This document shows positions 38,816 to 46,698 of a stretch of 47,494 bases of DNA, in pieces. The stretch's first letter is position 1, and every line of letters starts with the position of its first letter. A program made the position numbers and the translations under genes. The notes below the pieces were generated by a model. It saw only the letters and a list, made by a program, of their open reading frames with translations, did not search any database and was not told where the DNA came from. This stretch comes from Vicinamibacteria bacterium (lineage in GTDB: Bacteria > Acidobacteriota > Vicinamibacteria > Vicinamibacterales > UBA2999): positions 1 through 47,494 of the forward strand of contig JAICQE010000009.1 in the NCBI GenBank assembly GCA_025938035.1. Direction: 5' to 3'.

Positions 38816-39639
38816 TGGCGCGCGTGCGCGCCGGGGCTCCGATCGTCCTCAAACTCGGCGGGGAGCTGCTCGAGCAGGCTGACGATCTCGGTCACATGGC
38901 CAGAGGGATCGCCGCCCTGTCGGCCCGGACGCCGCTGGTTGTCGTGCATGGCGGCGGGAAGGAGATCGACGCGGCGCTGGCGGTGGCAGGCATTCCGAAA
39001 CGGCAGGTGGATGGCCTGCGCGTCACGGACGAGCCGACGCTCGACGTGGTCGTGGCGGTGCTCGCCGGCGCGATTAACACACGCCTCGTCGCGGCGGTCC
39101 GGCGCGCAGGCGCCAGGCCGGTGGGGCTGACCGGGGCCGACGCCACCGTGGCGACGGTGAAGCGCGCGGCGCCGATCACGACCGTCGCCGGCGAACGTGT
39201 GGACCTCGGATTGGTAGGCGCACCCGTCGCCAACGGCAGGCCGCAGCTGCTGACGGATCTGCTGGGACGGGGGTACGTACCAATCGTGGCCTGCGTCGGG
39301 GCGACGCGTGACGGCCGGTTGATGAACGTCAACGCCGACACGCTGGCGTCTCATCTGGCGCAGGCGATCGGCGCACGGCGGCTGGTCATCGCCGGCGGAA
39401 CATCAGGCGTGCTGGACGAGCGCGGGCACACGATCGGCCGCATGACCGGCCGCGAGGCGGCACGGCTGATCAAGGCCGGAACGGCGAACAAGGGGATGGT
39501 GGCCAAGCTGCAGGCATGCCGCGCGGCCCTGGCCGGCGGCGTTCGCGACGTCGTGATTGCGAACGGACGCCAGACGAAATTCGACGCGCTGGCGGTTGAC
39601 ACGGCACCCGGTGGCGGGTGCACACAGGTGGTGCGATGA
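38815..39639 (+). CDS. argB: Acetylglutamate kinase
   Basis: 274 residues. Phosphorylates N-acetylglutamate. Visible motifs: VLKLGGELL (ATP lysine), VVHGGGKEID, GLTGADA and the end KAGTANKGMVAKLQACRAAL. There is no N-terminal extension of the arginine-sensitive hexameric type, so feedback control may lie elsewhere. Overlaps argC by one base and argD by four. Confidence 0.95.
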   Translation: MARVRAGAPIVLKLGGELLEQADDLGHMARGIAALSARTPLVVVHGGGKEIDAALAVAGIPKRQVDGLRVTDEPTLDVVVAVLAGAINTRLVAAVRRAGARPVGLTGADATVATVKRAAPITTVAGERVDLGLVGAPVANGRPQLLTDLLGRGYVPIVACVGATRDGRLMNVNADTLASHLAQAIGARRLVIAGGTSGVLDERGHTIGRMTGREAARLIKAGTANKGMVAKLQACRAALAGGVRDVVIANGRQTKFDALAVDTAPGGGCTQVVR

Positions 39640-40850
39640 AACTGACGCTGGACGACATTCTGGGGCGGGAGTCCCGCCACGTGCTGCAGACGTACAGGCG
39701 CCAGCCGGTGGCGTTCGTCCGCGGCAGCGGTCCGCGTCTCTACGACGTCGACGGCCGCGAGTACCTCGATTTCGTGTCCGGCATCGGCGTCGCCTCGCTC
39801 GGCCACGCGCATCCGGGACTCGCGGCGGCCATCGCCGATCAGGCGTCGACGCTGCTGCACACGTCGAACCTCTATTACCACCCGTACCAGGCGGAAGCGG
39901 CGTCGCGCCTCAGCGCGTTGTCCGGACTGCAGCGCGCGTTCTTCTGCAACAGCGGCGCTGAAGCGAACGAAGCGTGCCTGAAGTTCGCCCGCCGCTACTG
40001 GCACACCAAAGGTGTGAAAGGGCGCGTCGGGTTCGTCGCCATCGAGGGCGCCTTTGGCGGCCGGACGATGGGCGCACTGTCGATCACCCACGACGAGCAC
40101 TATCGCGCGCCCTTCCTGCCGCTCATCGAGCCGGTGACGTTCGTGCCTGATACGCGGCCTGATCTCTTGGCCAGCGCGGTGAACGAAGGGACGGCGGCGG
40201 TCATCGCCGAGCCGATCCGCGGCGAAGGCGGGATTCGGCCGCTGCCCGCCGAGTTCGCACGGGCGATCAGCGACGTCTGTAAACGAACGGGAACATTGCT
40301 GATCGCGGACGAAGTGCAGACCGGTCTCGGCCGCACGGGTTATCCGTTCTATTCGCAGGCGCTCGGTTGGCAGCCTGACCTCATCTCCGTCAGCAAGGCG
40401 CTCGGATCGGGCGTGCCGATTGGAGCGGCGCTCGTCGCGGAACACGTGGCGCAGACGATCTCCCCCGGCGATCACGGCAGCACGTACGGCGGCAACCTGC
40501 TGGCGACGCGGGCGGCGGCCTTCGTGTTGGAACAGTTGATGGATCACGGGCTGATCGAGCACGTCAGGACCGTCGGCGCGCACTTCGAGCGGCGGCTTCG
40601 CACGCTCGCCTTGAAGCATCCGACGATCGTCGAGGTTCGTGGCGAAGGGGTCATGCGCGGACTGCAGTTGAACGTCGACGCGCTGCCTGTCGTGACTCAG
40701 GCGCGCGAGCGCAGCCTGCTCGTCAACCGCACCGATGAGAAGGTGATCCGTCTTCTTCCGCCGCTCACCATCGAAGCGGCGGACATCGACCGTGCCGTCG
40801 ACGTCCTCGATGAGGTGTTCGCCGCCATTGCATCCGAGGTGCCCGCATGA
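39636..40850 (+). CDS. argD: Acetylornithine aminotransferase
   Basis: 404 residues. PLP class III aminotransferase. LYDVDGREYLDFVSGIGV, CNSGAEANEACLK, LIADEVQTGLGRTG and the PLP lysine in ISVSKALGSGVPIG are all present. The start gives an ATGA overlap with argB; an upstream in-frame ATG at 39618 was rejected. Could also work in lysine synthesis as in other bacteria, but its place in the operon is arginine-specific. Confidence 0.94.
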   Translation: MKLTLDDILGRESRHVLQTYRRQPVAFVRGSGPRLYDVDGREYLDFVSGIGVASLGHAHPGLAAAIADQASTLLHTSNLYYHPYQAEAASRLSALSGLQRAFFCNSGAEANEACLKFARRYWHTKGVKGRVGFVAIEGAFGGRTMGALSITHDEHYRAPFLPLIEPVTFVPDTRPDLLASAVNEGTAAVIAEPIRGEGGIRPLPAEFARAISDVCKRTGTLLIADEVQTGLGRTGYPFYSQALGWQPDLISVSKALGSGVPIGAALVAEHVAQTISPGDHGSTYGGNLLATRAAAFVLEQLMDHGLIEHVRTVGAHFERRLRTLALKHPTIVEVRGEGVMRGLQLNVDALPVVTQARERSLLVNRTDEKVIRLLPPLTIEAADIDRAVDVLDEVFAAIASEVPA

Positions 40851-41419
40851 CGGGTGCTGTCGCCCTGCACGCGCGCCGTTCCGCCGTGCCGGCGCTGGCC
40901 GGCCGCAGCGGCCCGCTGACCCTGCGGCAGGCCACGCCCGAAGACGCGCGCGAGATCTTCAACCTGATCGCGCTGCATCTGAACGAAGGACACCTGTTGC
41001 CGCGCAGCCTGGCTGAAGTCAGCGCCCACACCCATCGCTTCGTCGTCGCCGTAGACGATGGGGAAATCGTCGGATGCGCCGACCTGGCGCCGCTCAGCCG
41101 CACCGTGGCGGAGGTGCGTTCGCTGGTGGTCAGCGCGGCGGCGCGATCGGGTGGGGTCGGCGGACGGCTGGTCGATGCGCTGGTTGCACGCGCTGCACTG
41201 GCCGGATTCGAGCGGCTGTGCGCGTTCACCCATGCGCCTGCCTACTTCGTGCAGCTTGGATTCTCGATCGTTCCGCACGCATGGATACCGGAGAAGATTT
41301 CAGCGGATTGCGGAACCTGCGCCCAGTTCCGGCGGTGCGGTCAGTACGCAGTTATGCTGCCCCTCTACGGAGGTCCGCCTAAAGGCGGACACTACGAAGG
41401 GACGCCGTTTCATGGCTGA
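40847..41419 (+). CDS. argA: GNAT-type N-acetylglutamate synthase
   Basis: 190 residues. A short NAGS without the kinase-like domain, as in mycobacteria. The GNAT acetyl-CoA loop is SAAARSGGVGGRLVDAL (97-113), and the family-specific end WIPEKISADCGTCAQFRRCGQYAVMLPL, with its cysteine cluster, distinguishes it from general acetyltransferases. It makes the first acetylglutamate. Overlaps argD by four bases and argJ by eight. The last approximately 18 residues (LYGGPPKGGHYEGTPFHG) are encoded by a REP-like palindrome and should not belong to the fold. Confidence 0.85.
   Translation: MTGAVALHARRSAVPALAGRSGPLTLRQATPEDAREIFNLIALHLNEGHLLPRSLAEVSAHTHRFVVAVDDGEIVGCADLAPLSRTVAEVRSLVVSAAARSGGVGGRLVDALVARAALAGFERLCAFTHAPAYFVQLGFSIVPHAWIPEKISADCGTCAQFRRCGQYAVMLPLYGGPPKGGHYEGTPFHG
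41373..41397. repeat. REP-like palindrome at the end of argA
   Basis: Hairpin GTCCGCC-TAAA-GGCGGAC followed by ACTACGA, 15 bases before the argJ ATG. It nearly matches the element at 5663-5702. In another frame it reads VRLKADTT, as in the Mec protein. It may expose or hide the argJ ribosome site. Confidence 0.8.
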
Positions 41420-42647
41420 CACGTCTACGCTTCGTGCGGCCATCACCCGCATCGACGGCGGTATCACCGCTCCGCTCGGATTCACGTCCGCCGCCCTGCA
41501 CTGCGGGATCAAGGCGAAGGCGGGCGCTCTCGATCTGACAGTCGTGGCGGCGGAGCAGCGCGCCTCGGCCGCAGGGCTGTTCACCACGAACCTCGCTCAG
41601 GCGGCGCCAGTCCTCGTGTCGAAGCGGCACCTTCAGCAGACGTCGGGACTGGCGCGGGCTATTGTCGTGAACAGCGGCTGCGCCAACGCGTGTACCGGAA
41701 GTCAGGGGCTCGCGGACGCGGAGGCCATGGCGCGCGAGGCGGCCGCCGCTCTCGGTTGTTCCGCCGTGGACGTCCTCGTCGCCTCCACCGGCGTCATTGG
41801 CGTGAACCTGCCGATGGGCAAGGTCGTGTCGGGGATCAAGGCGGCGACAGGCCAACTCGCGCGCGGACGCGGCAGCGATACTGCGCGCGCCATTATGACG
41901 ACCGACCCGTTTCCCAAGGAAGACGCGGTCCGTATCGAAACGGCCGCGGGCGCCTTCTCGATCGGTGGCACGGCCAAAGGCAGCGGCATGATCGAGCCGA
42001 ACATGGCGACGATGATCGGCGTGCTCACCACCGATGCGCGCGTACCGCCCGCGCTCCTGCGTCGTGCCCTCGCGGAATCCGCGCGCGACACGTTCAACGC
42101 GATTACCGTGGACGGCGAGTGCTCCACGAACGACACGCTGTTTGCCATGGCGTCTGGCGCCAGCGGTGTCGCGATCGACGAGCAGAGCTACCCTGCACTG
42201 CTCGAGGGGCTTCTTGTCGTATCGCGGAAGCTCGCGGTGGACATCGTCCGCGGCGGCGAGGGCGCCACCAAGGTCATCCGCGTCACGGTGCAGGACGCCC
42301 GCAGCAGCGACGACGCCCGGCGCATCGCCCGCACGATCGCCAACTCACCGCTCGTGAAGACGGCGGTTCACGGTGCGGATCCGAACTGGGGCCGCATCGT
42401 CGCCGCGGCCGGCCGCTCGGGCGTGCAGTTCGATATCGATCGTGCGACGGTGCACGTGGGAGGCGTCCGCCTGTTCGAAAACGGCCTCCCCCACGACGAC
42501 GCCGCACCGCTCGCCGCGGAGCACATGAAGGGCTCGGACATCGACATCCACGTGCATGTGGGCACGGGCGGCGGCGGGGGCGCCACCATCTGGACGTGCG
42601 ATCTGAGTGCCGAGTACGTCCGCATCAACGGCGAATACCGGACGTAG
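41412..42647 (+). CDS. argJ: Glutamate N-acetyltransferase, bifunctional type
   Basis: 411 residues. Moves the acetyl group from acetylornithine to glutamate, recycling it. The self-cleavage site is NMATMIGVLTTDA, whose Thr before Met becomes the new N-terminal nucleophile; GAFSIGGTAKGSGMI and DPNWGRIVAAAGRSG are family signatures. Having a NAGS next door suggests the cyclic route with a separate starter enzyme. The ATG at 41412 lies eight bases inside argA; longer frames were rejected. Confidence 0.94.
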   Translation: MADTSTLRAAITRIDGGITAPLGFTSAALHCGIKAKAGALDLTVVAAEQRASAAGLFTTNLAQAAPVLVSKRHLQQTSGLARAIVVNSGCANACTGSQGLADAEAMAREAAAALGCSAVDVLVASTGVIGVNLPMGKVVSGIKAATGQLARGRGSDTARAIMTTDPFPKEDAVRIETAAGAFSIGGTAKGSGMIEPNMATMIGVLTTDARVPPALLRRALAESARDTFNAITVDGECSTNDTLFAMASGASGVAIDEQSYPALLEGLLVVSRKLAVDIVRGGEGATKVIRVTVQDARSSDDARRIARTIANSPLVKTAVHGADPNWGRIVAAAGRSGVQFDIDRATVHVGGVRLFENGLPHDDAAPLAAEHMKGSDIDIHVHVGTGGGGGATIWTCDLSAEYVRINGEYRT

Positions 42648-42757
42648 GTCCGTCCATAGTCCTTGCTCCTTTGGTCGGCTGTGGTTCGGACCCAGGACGA
42701 AGGACCAGGGACCAAGACCGGACCGAGAACCCAGGACCAGGAACAAAGGACTAGAAT
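42646..42757. repeat. Inverted GTCC/GGACC word repeat after argJ
   Basis: Left words GTCCGTCCATAGTCCTTGC, right words GACCAGGGACC, GGACCAGG and AAAGGACTAG, forming an imperfect approximately 100-base inverted repeat between argJ and the acyl-CoA ligase. Same word family as 13158-13225 and 33953-34135. Confidence 0.8.
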
Positions 42758-42764
42758 TTCGCCG

Positions 42765-44450
42765 TTGAAACCCTGGCTCCAGCACTACGACTCGGACGTC
42801 CGGCCCAGTCTCGCGCCCTACCCTGACAAGACGCTGATCGACTACCTCGATCAGCTGGCCTCCAATCACGCATCCAGCACGGCGCTTCTGTTCAAGGGTG
42901 CAAAGACGACCTACGGCGAGCTCGACGCGCTGAGCAGCGCGTTCGCGGCGTCGCTGGCGGCGCTGGGTGTACGCAAGGGCGACCGCGTGGCGCTGATGCT
43001 TCCCAACTGCCCGCAGTTCTTCATCGCGGAATTCGGCGTCTGGAAAGCAGGTGCGGTCGTCGTCGCGATCAATCCGACCTACACGGATCGCGAGCTCGAA
43101 CTGACGCTTGCGGCGACCGGCGCGGAGACGGTTGTCGTCCTGACACCGTTTTATGCCCGTGCGAAGTCAGTCCAGGCGACCACTGCCGTCCGGCGCCTGG
43201 TGGCGACGTCGATCAAGGAGTATCTGCCGCCGGTTCTGCGGATCCTCTTCACCCTGGTCAAGGAAAAGAAGGAAGGCCACCGCATCCACGTGACACCGGG
43301 CGACTTCTGGCTGCAGGACCTGCTCGAACAACATCGTGGCGCGCCCCGCCCGTCCGTTCCGGTCGGGCCCGACGATCGCGCCGTCGTGCTCTCGAGTGGA
43401 GGGACTACCGGCACGCCAAAGGGAGTCGTCGGACTGCATCGCCACTACGTGGCGGCGGGGATGCAGTTGTATGAGTGGACGAAATCGGCGAAGAAGCCGT
43501 GGACGGACGTGATCATGCTGCCGTTGCCGCTCTTTCACGTCTACGCCAACGTCGGCGTACAGCCGCTGGCGTTTGTCGGACCCAACCCGCTGTCGATCGT
43601 GCCGAACCCGCGCGACATCAACGATCTCCTGAAAACGATCAAGCAGGTAAGGCCCGCGTTCTTCAACGGCATCCCGACGCTCTACAACGCGATCCTCAAC
43701 CATCCGGAGGTAAAGGCGGGACGCGTCGATCTGAGCTCGATCAAGTTGTGCTTCTCCGGCGCCGCCGCGCTGATGGCGGAAACGAAGCGGCAGTTCGAAG
43801 AGAAGACCGGCGCGGTGATCGTCGAAGGATACTCGCTGACCGAAGGGATGATGGCATGCTGCGTCAACCCTGTTCGTGGAACGAAGAAGATCGGATCGAT
43901 CGGAATGCCGCTGCCCGACGTCGAAGTGCGCATCGTCGACGCCGAGGACGCGTCGCGGGTGCTGGGAGCGAACGAGGTCGGAGAGATGCTGCTGCGGGCG
44001 CCGCAGCACCTGGCCGAGTACTGGAACAACCCGGCGGAAACCGCGCTGGCGCTGCAGCAGCATGGAGAAGGCGGACCGTGGGTGCATACGGGCGATCTCG
44101 CCTATATGGACGACGAGGGATATATCTTCCTGGTCGATCGCAAGAAGGACATGATCAAGACGAGCGGCTTCCAGGTGTGGCCGCGCGAGATCGAGGAAGT
44201 GCTCGCCACGCACCCCGCTGTGCACGAAGTAGCTGTGGCCGGTGTGCCGCATCAGGCGAAAGGGGAAATCGCCAAGGCGTGGGTGGTGCTGAAGCCGGCC
44301 GCCGAGGCATCGGAAGAAGACCTGCGGGCGTTCTGCCGCGAGCGGCTTGCGCCTTACAAAGTCCCGGGTTCCGTCGAATTTCGCACGGATCTGCCGAAGT
44401 CCATGGTCGGGAAAGTTCTGCGGCGGATGCTCACCGCGCGCCAGGGCTAG
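42765..44450 (+). CDS. Long-chain fatty acyl-CoA ligase (FadD-like)
   Basis: 561 residues from a TTG at 42765, the first start after the repeat; the longer frame is repeat-derived. Adenylate-forming enzyme: AMP loop VLSSGGTTGTPKGVVG, A5 region EGYSLTEG, A7 TGDLAYMDDEGYI, A8 hinge DRKKDMIKTSGFQVWPREIEE, and C-terminal catalytic lysine in PKSMVGKVLRR. The N-terminus (MKPWLQHYDSDVRPSLAPYP) is typical of FadD. Activates fatty acids for degradation or membrane use. Its stop shares CTAG with the converging pxpA stop. Confidence 0.92.
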   Translation: MKPWLQHYDSDVRPSLAPYPDKTLIDYLDQLASNHASSTALLFKGAKTTYGELDALSSAFAASLAALGVRKGDRVALMLPNCPQFFIAEFGVWKAGAVVVAINPTYTDRELELTLAATGAETVVVLTPFYARAKSVQATTAVRRLVATSIKEYLPPVLRILFTLVKEKKEGHRIHVTPGDFWLQDLLEQHRGAPRPSVPVGPDDRAVVLSSGGTTGTPKGVVGLHRHYVAAGMQLYEWTKSAKKPWTDVIMLPLPLFHVYANVGVQPLAFVGPNPLSIVPNPRDINDLLKTIKQVRPAFFNGIPTLYNAILNHPEVKAGRVDLSSIKLCFSGAAALMAETKRQFEEKTGAVIVEGYSLTEGMMACCVNPVRGTKKIGSIGMPLPDVEVRIVDAEDASRVLGANEVGEMLLRAPQHLAEYWNNPAETALALQQHGEGGPWVHTGDLAYMDDEGYIFLVDRKKDMIKTSGFQVWPREIEEVLATHPAVHEVAVAGVPHQAKGEIAKAWVVLKPAAEASEEDLRAFCRERLAPYKVPGSVEFRTDLPKSMVGKVLRRMLTARQG

Positions 44451-45196
44451 GGCGCCGCGACGGCAATCCCTGCAGACGCCAGAGAGTCGCGGATCCGCCT
44501 GGCGAGCGCCGGCGCCCCCGGCGTGTCGCCGTGAATGCAGATCGTGTCGGCCTGAACGCGGATTGGGCTTCCATCGACGGCGACGACGGAGCCGTCTCGA
44601 GCCATCGCAACAGCGCGCGCGGCGACCTCGTTCGCGTCGTGCAGGACGCTGCCCGGCTGATCGCGCGGCAGCAGACTCCCGTCCGCACTGTACGCGCGGT
44701 CGGCGAAGGCTTCGCTCACGCTGTGCAATCCCATCCGCGATGCCGCCCCTACGAGCGCGGAACCGGCCAGGCCGAAGATGGCCAGCGACGGGTCGACGCT
44801 GCGTATCGCGTCCACCACTGCCGCGGCAAGTTCCTCATCGCGAGCGGCCATGTTGTAAAGCGCGCCGTGTGGCTTGACGTGACGCAACCGGACGCCGGCC
44901 GACGCGGCGACGTCCGCGAGCGATCGCACCTGCGCAACGATGCATTCGCGCAGGTCTTCGGCGGAAAGCCGCATCTCCCGCCGTCCGAAATGTTCGCGAT
45001 CGGGGAAGGAGGGATGCGCACCGATGACGACGTCGTGCGCGCGCGCGAGAGCCACCGCCTCACGCATGGTGTCGGCGTCTCCCGCGTGGAGACCGCAGGC
45101 AATGTTCGCCGACGAAATCAGCGGCATTAATGAGACGTCCTGTCCGCACCCTTCGCCGACGTCGGCGTTCAAATCAACCGAGGTCCGAACAGGCAT
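44447..45196 (-). CDS. pxpA: 5-oxoprolinase subunit A (LamB/YcsF family)
   Basis: 249 residues from the ATG at 45196; a GTG at 45220 is possible. SVDLNADVGEGCG, ACGLHAGDADTM, GAHPSFPDREHFGRREM and VKPHGALYN are the family blocks. PxpA works with PxpB and PxpC to open 5-oxoproline with ATP; those partners are not in the window, so this is an orphan here. Convergent with the acyl-CoA ligase, the two stop codons sharing the palindrome CTAG. Confidence 0.9.
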   Translation of the reverse strand: MPVRTSVDLNADVGEGCGQDVSLMPLISSANIACGLHAGDADTMREAVALARAHDVVIGAHPSFPDREHFGRREMRLSAEDLRECIVAQVRSLADVAASAGVRLRHVKPHGALYNMAARDEELAAAVVDAIRSVDPSLAIFGLAGSALVGAASRMGLHSVSEAFADRAYSADGSLLPRDQPGSVLHDANEVAARAVAMARDGSVVAVDGSPIRVQADTICIHGDTPGAPALARRIRDSLASAGIAVAAP

Positions 45197-45289
45197 AAAC
45201 ACACTTGTAACCGGCCGCACATTCCTGACGGTGCCGCAGGCTCGAACGGTGCGATTTTCTCAGGAAATTGCGCGGCACAATGGTTGAAC

Positions 45290-45396
45290 TAAGGGGTGCG
45301 TCGGTCTGTGGTTCGCGGCAAGGTGCCGCGAATATTGGGGGGAGCCAGGCCGGCAATTCAGGATGGGATGCCTCACGGTGTCCCATCCTTTCTTTT
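45290..45396 (+). ncRNA. Candidate structured small RNA ending in an intrinsic terminator
   Basis: Between two leftward genes, the plus strand can fold into a nested structure. Outer stem 45300-45307 pairs with 45347-45354 over eight pairs (two G-U); inside it a perfect 8-base stem TTCGCGGC/GCCGCGAA (45312-45319, 45325-45332) closes an AAGGT loop; then the terminator. No clear promoter is visible and I cannot match it to a named RNA family. Confidence 0.45.
45361..45396 (+). terminator. Intrinsic terminator, plus strand
   Basis: Stem GGATGGGA/TCCCATCC (45361-45368, 45381-45388), extended by four inner pairs to a TCAC loop, followed directly by TTTCTTTT. No gene on the plus strand ends near it, which implies a non-coding transcript. 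Confidence 0.7.
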
Positions 45397-45409
45397 GCAT
45401 CCTGGCTTT

Positions 45410-46540
45410 TTAGACGCCTGCGCCTTCGGGGTATTCCAGCGCCAGTTTCAGCTCCCGGGCCAGCGAGTCCACCGTGGTGCCCTGACGCTTCCAGGCGCCT
45501 TCACTCTCGAAACGCAGGTCACCAATACGGCGGCCCCAGGGCGCGATGACCCGGCCAATCGCGCGGAAGTCGCTGCGGTCGGCGTGTTCCTGATCGAGAC
45601 GCCGGACGACGTCGGGGGCCACACGGACAAAGGCGCGCAGCGCGGCCGCCGACTTGATGCTGTACTTCCGGCCGTTCCAGGCCGCCCCGAACACCACCGA
45701 GACCTGCTTGAAGTAGTTCACGAAGAACCGCTTCGAGTCTTCGCGGAAATCCGCGGACTTGCGCGGACCGCCGAACGCATCGCTTGCAAACAGCTTCTTG
45801 AGCTCCTGGGCGAGCGGTGCCTGCGCCACGCGGCCGCGGCCGACGCCAAGCAGCTTGATCTCGCCGTGCAGCGGTGAATCCTCGCGGTCGTTCAACGCGC
45901 GAACCACATCGTGCGCCGCTGCGAGCGCATCGTCACGGTAGAGCTGACGGCCGGACAGACTGACCAGGTGCGAGGCGTTCAGCCGTGTGTGCTTGGCGTT
46001 GATGGTGACGAACATCTGGACGATGTGGTCCTCGGGCAGCCGGTCGAAGATGATGGCCGGCACCTGAAAGTCCTCGTCCTTCATGTTGTCGATGTCCGCG
46101 TGCAGCGCCAGCAGGCGGTGCTGTCCGTCGATCGCCCGAAGGATGCCCTCGCGCTCCGGGACCTTCAATTGCCCGACGTTCGACCCGCTTTCAACCGGAT
46201 GGAATGTCAGCTTCTCGTCGCACGAGATGATCACCGCGCCGGGGATGGACGGCAGATCGTGGGCCTGCCGGCATTGCTCGTAATACTGGACGAGTTCGTC
46301 GATCTTTCGCCTGATGATGTGGCGCTGGTACGCCTTTTCGCTCGACGCGATGCGACGTTCCAGCAGGTCCCAGTTGACCTTGGATGGCGATTTCTTGCTG
46401 CCGCCCCTGACCGGCTGACCTGACTCGCCGTAGTTCAGGACCTCGAAGCGGACCAGCTTGTCGATGTCGCCTGCAGTCAGCGAAGCCTGGTAGAACTGCA
46501 CGCCGAACTGCTGCATTCGGATGGCAGCGACATTAATCAT
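45410..46540 (-). CDS. DGQHR-domain protein (DndB-like)
   Basis: 376 residues. Contains the DGQHR signature in ILRAIDGQHRLLALHAD, inside a ParB/sulfiredoxin-like fold, with AIIFDRLPEDHIVQMFVTINAKHTRLNASHLVSL following as in DndB-type proteins. DndB regulates DNA phosphorothioation clusters; standalone relatives occur in mobile or defence-linked regions with unknown roles. No dnd genes are in view. The C-terminal half (KKLFASDAFGGPRK, then YFKQVSVVFGAAWNG) is helical and unassigned. Own promoter upstream. Confidence 0.82.
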   Translation of the reverse strand: MINVAAIRMQQFGVQFYQASLTAGDIDKLVRFEVLNYGESGQPVRGGSKKSPSKVNWDLLERRIASSEKAYQRHIIRRKIDELVQYYEQCRQAHDLPSIPGAVIISCDEKLTFHPVESGSNVGQLKVPEREGILRAIDGQHRLLALHADIDNMKDEDFQVPAIIFDRLPEDHIVQMFVTINAKHTRLNASHLVSLSGRQLYRDDALAAAHDVVRALNDREDSPLHGEIKLLGVGRGRVAQAPLAQELKKLFASDAFGGPRKSADFREDSKRFFVNYFKQVSVVFGAAWNGRKYSIKSAAALRAFVRVAPDVVRRLDQEHADRSDFRAIGRVIAPWGRRIGDLRFESEGAWKRQGTTVDSLARELKLALEYPEGAGV

Positions 46541-46589
46541 GCGGTGTGTGTCCCCCGGGCGGCGCCCTGCCGCCTCATGAAAGAGGCGA

Positions 46590-46619
46590 ATTGTATCGGG
46601 CTGATGGCCGCAAACTCAA
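46590..46619 (-). promoter_or_regulatory. Probable promoter of the DGQHR gene
   Basis: Minus-strand TTGAGT (46614-46619) and TACAAT (46590-46595) with an 18-base spacer, about 50 bases before the ATG at 46540. A small hairpin GCCTC-TTTCAT-GAGGC (46572-46587) lies just downstream, in the transcript leader. Confidence 0.6.
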
Positions 46620-46698
46620 CTCGATTTTGGCGCAAATCAACGTGTCATCCGTCCTTGCTGCCGGAATCGTCGTCCGTAACACGCTAGGCCGTAACGAT

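Noticed and set aside
45290..45396. 6S RNA, SRP RNA or tmRNA
   Set aside because: Length and structure do not match: no long bulged 6S helix, no SRP tetraloop motif, no tRNA-like ends.
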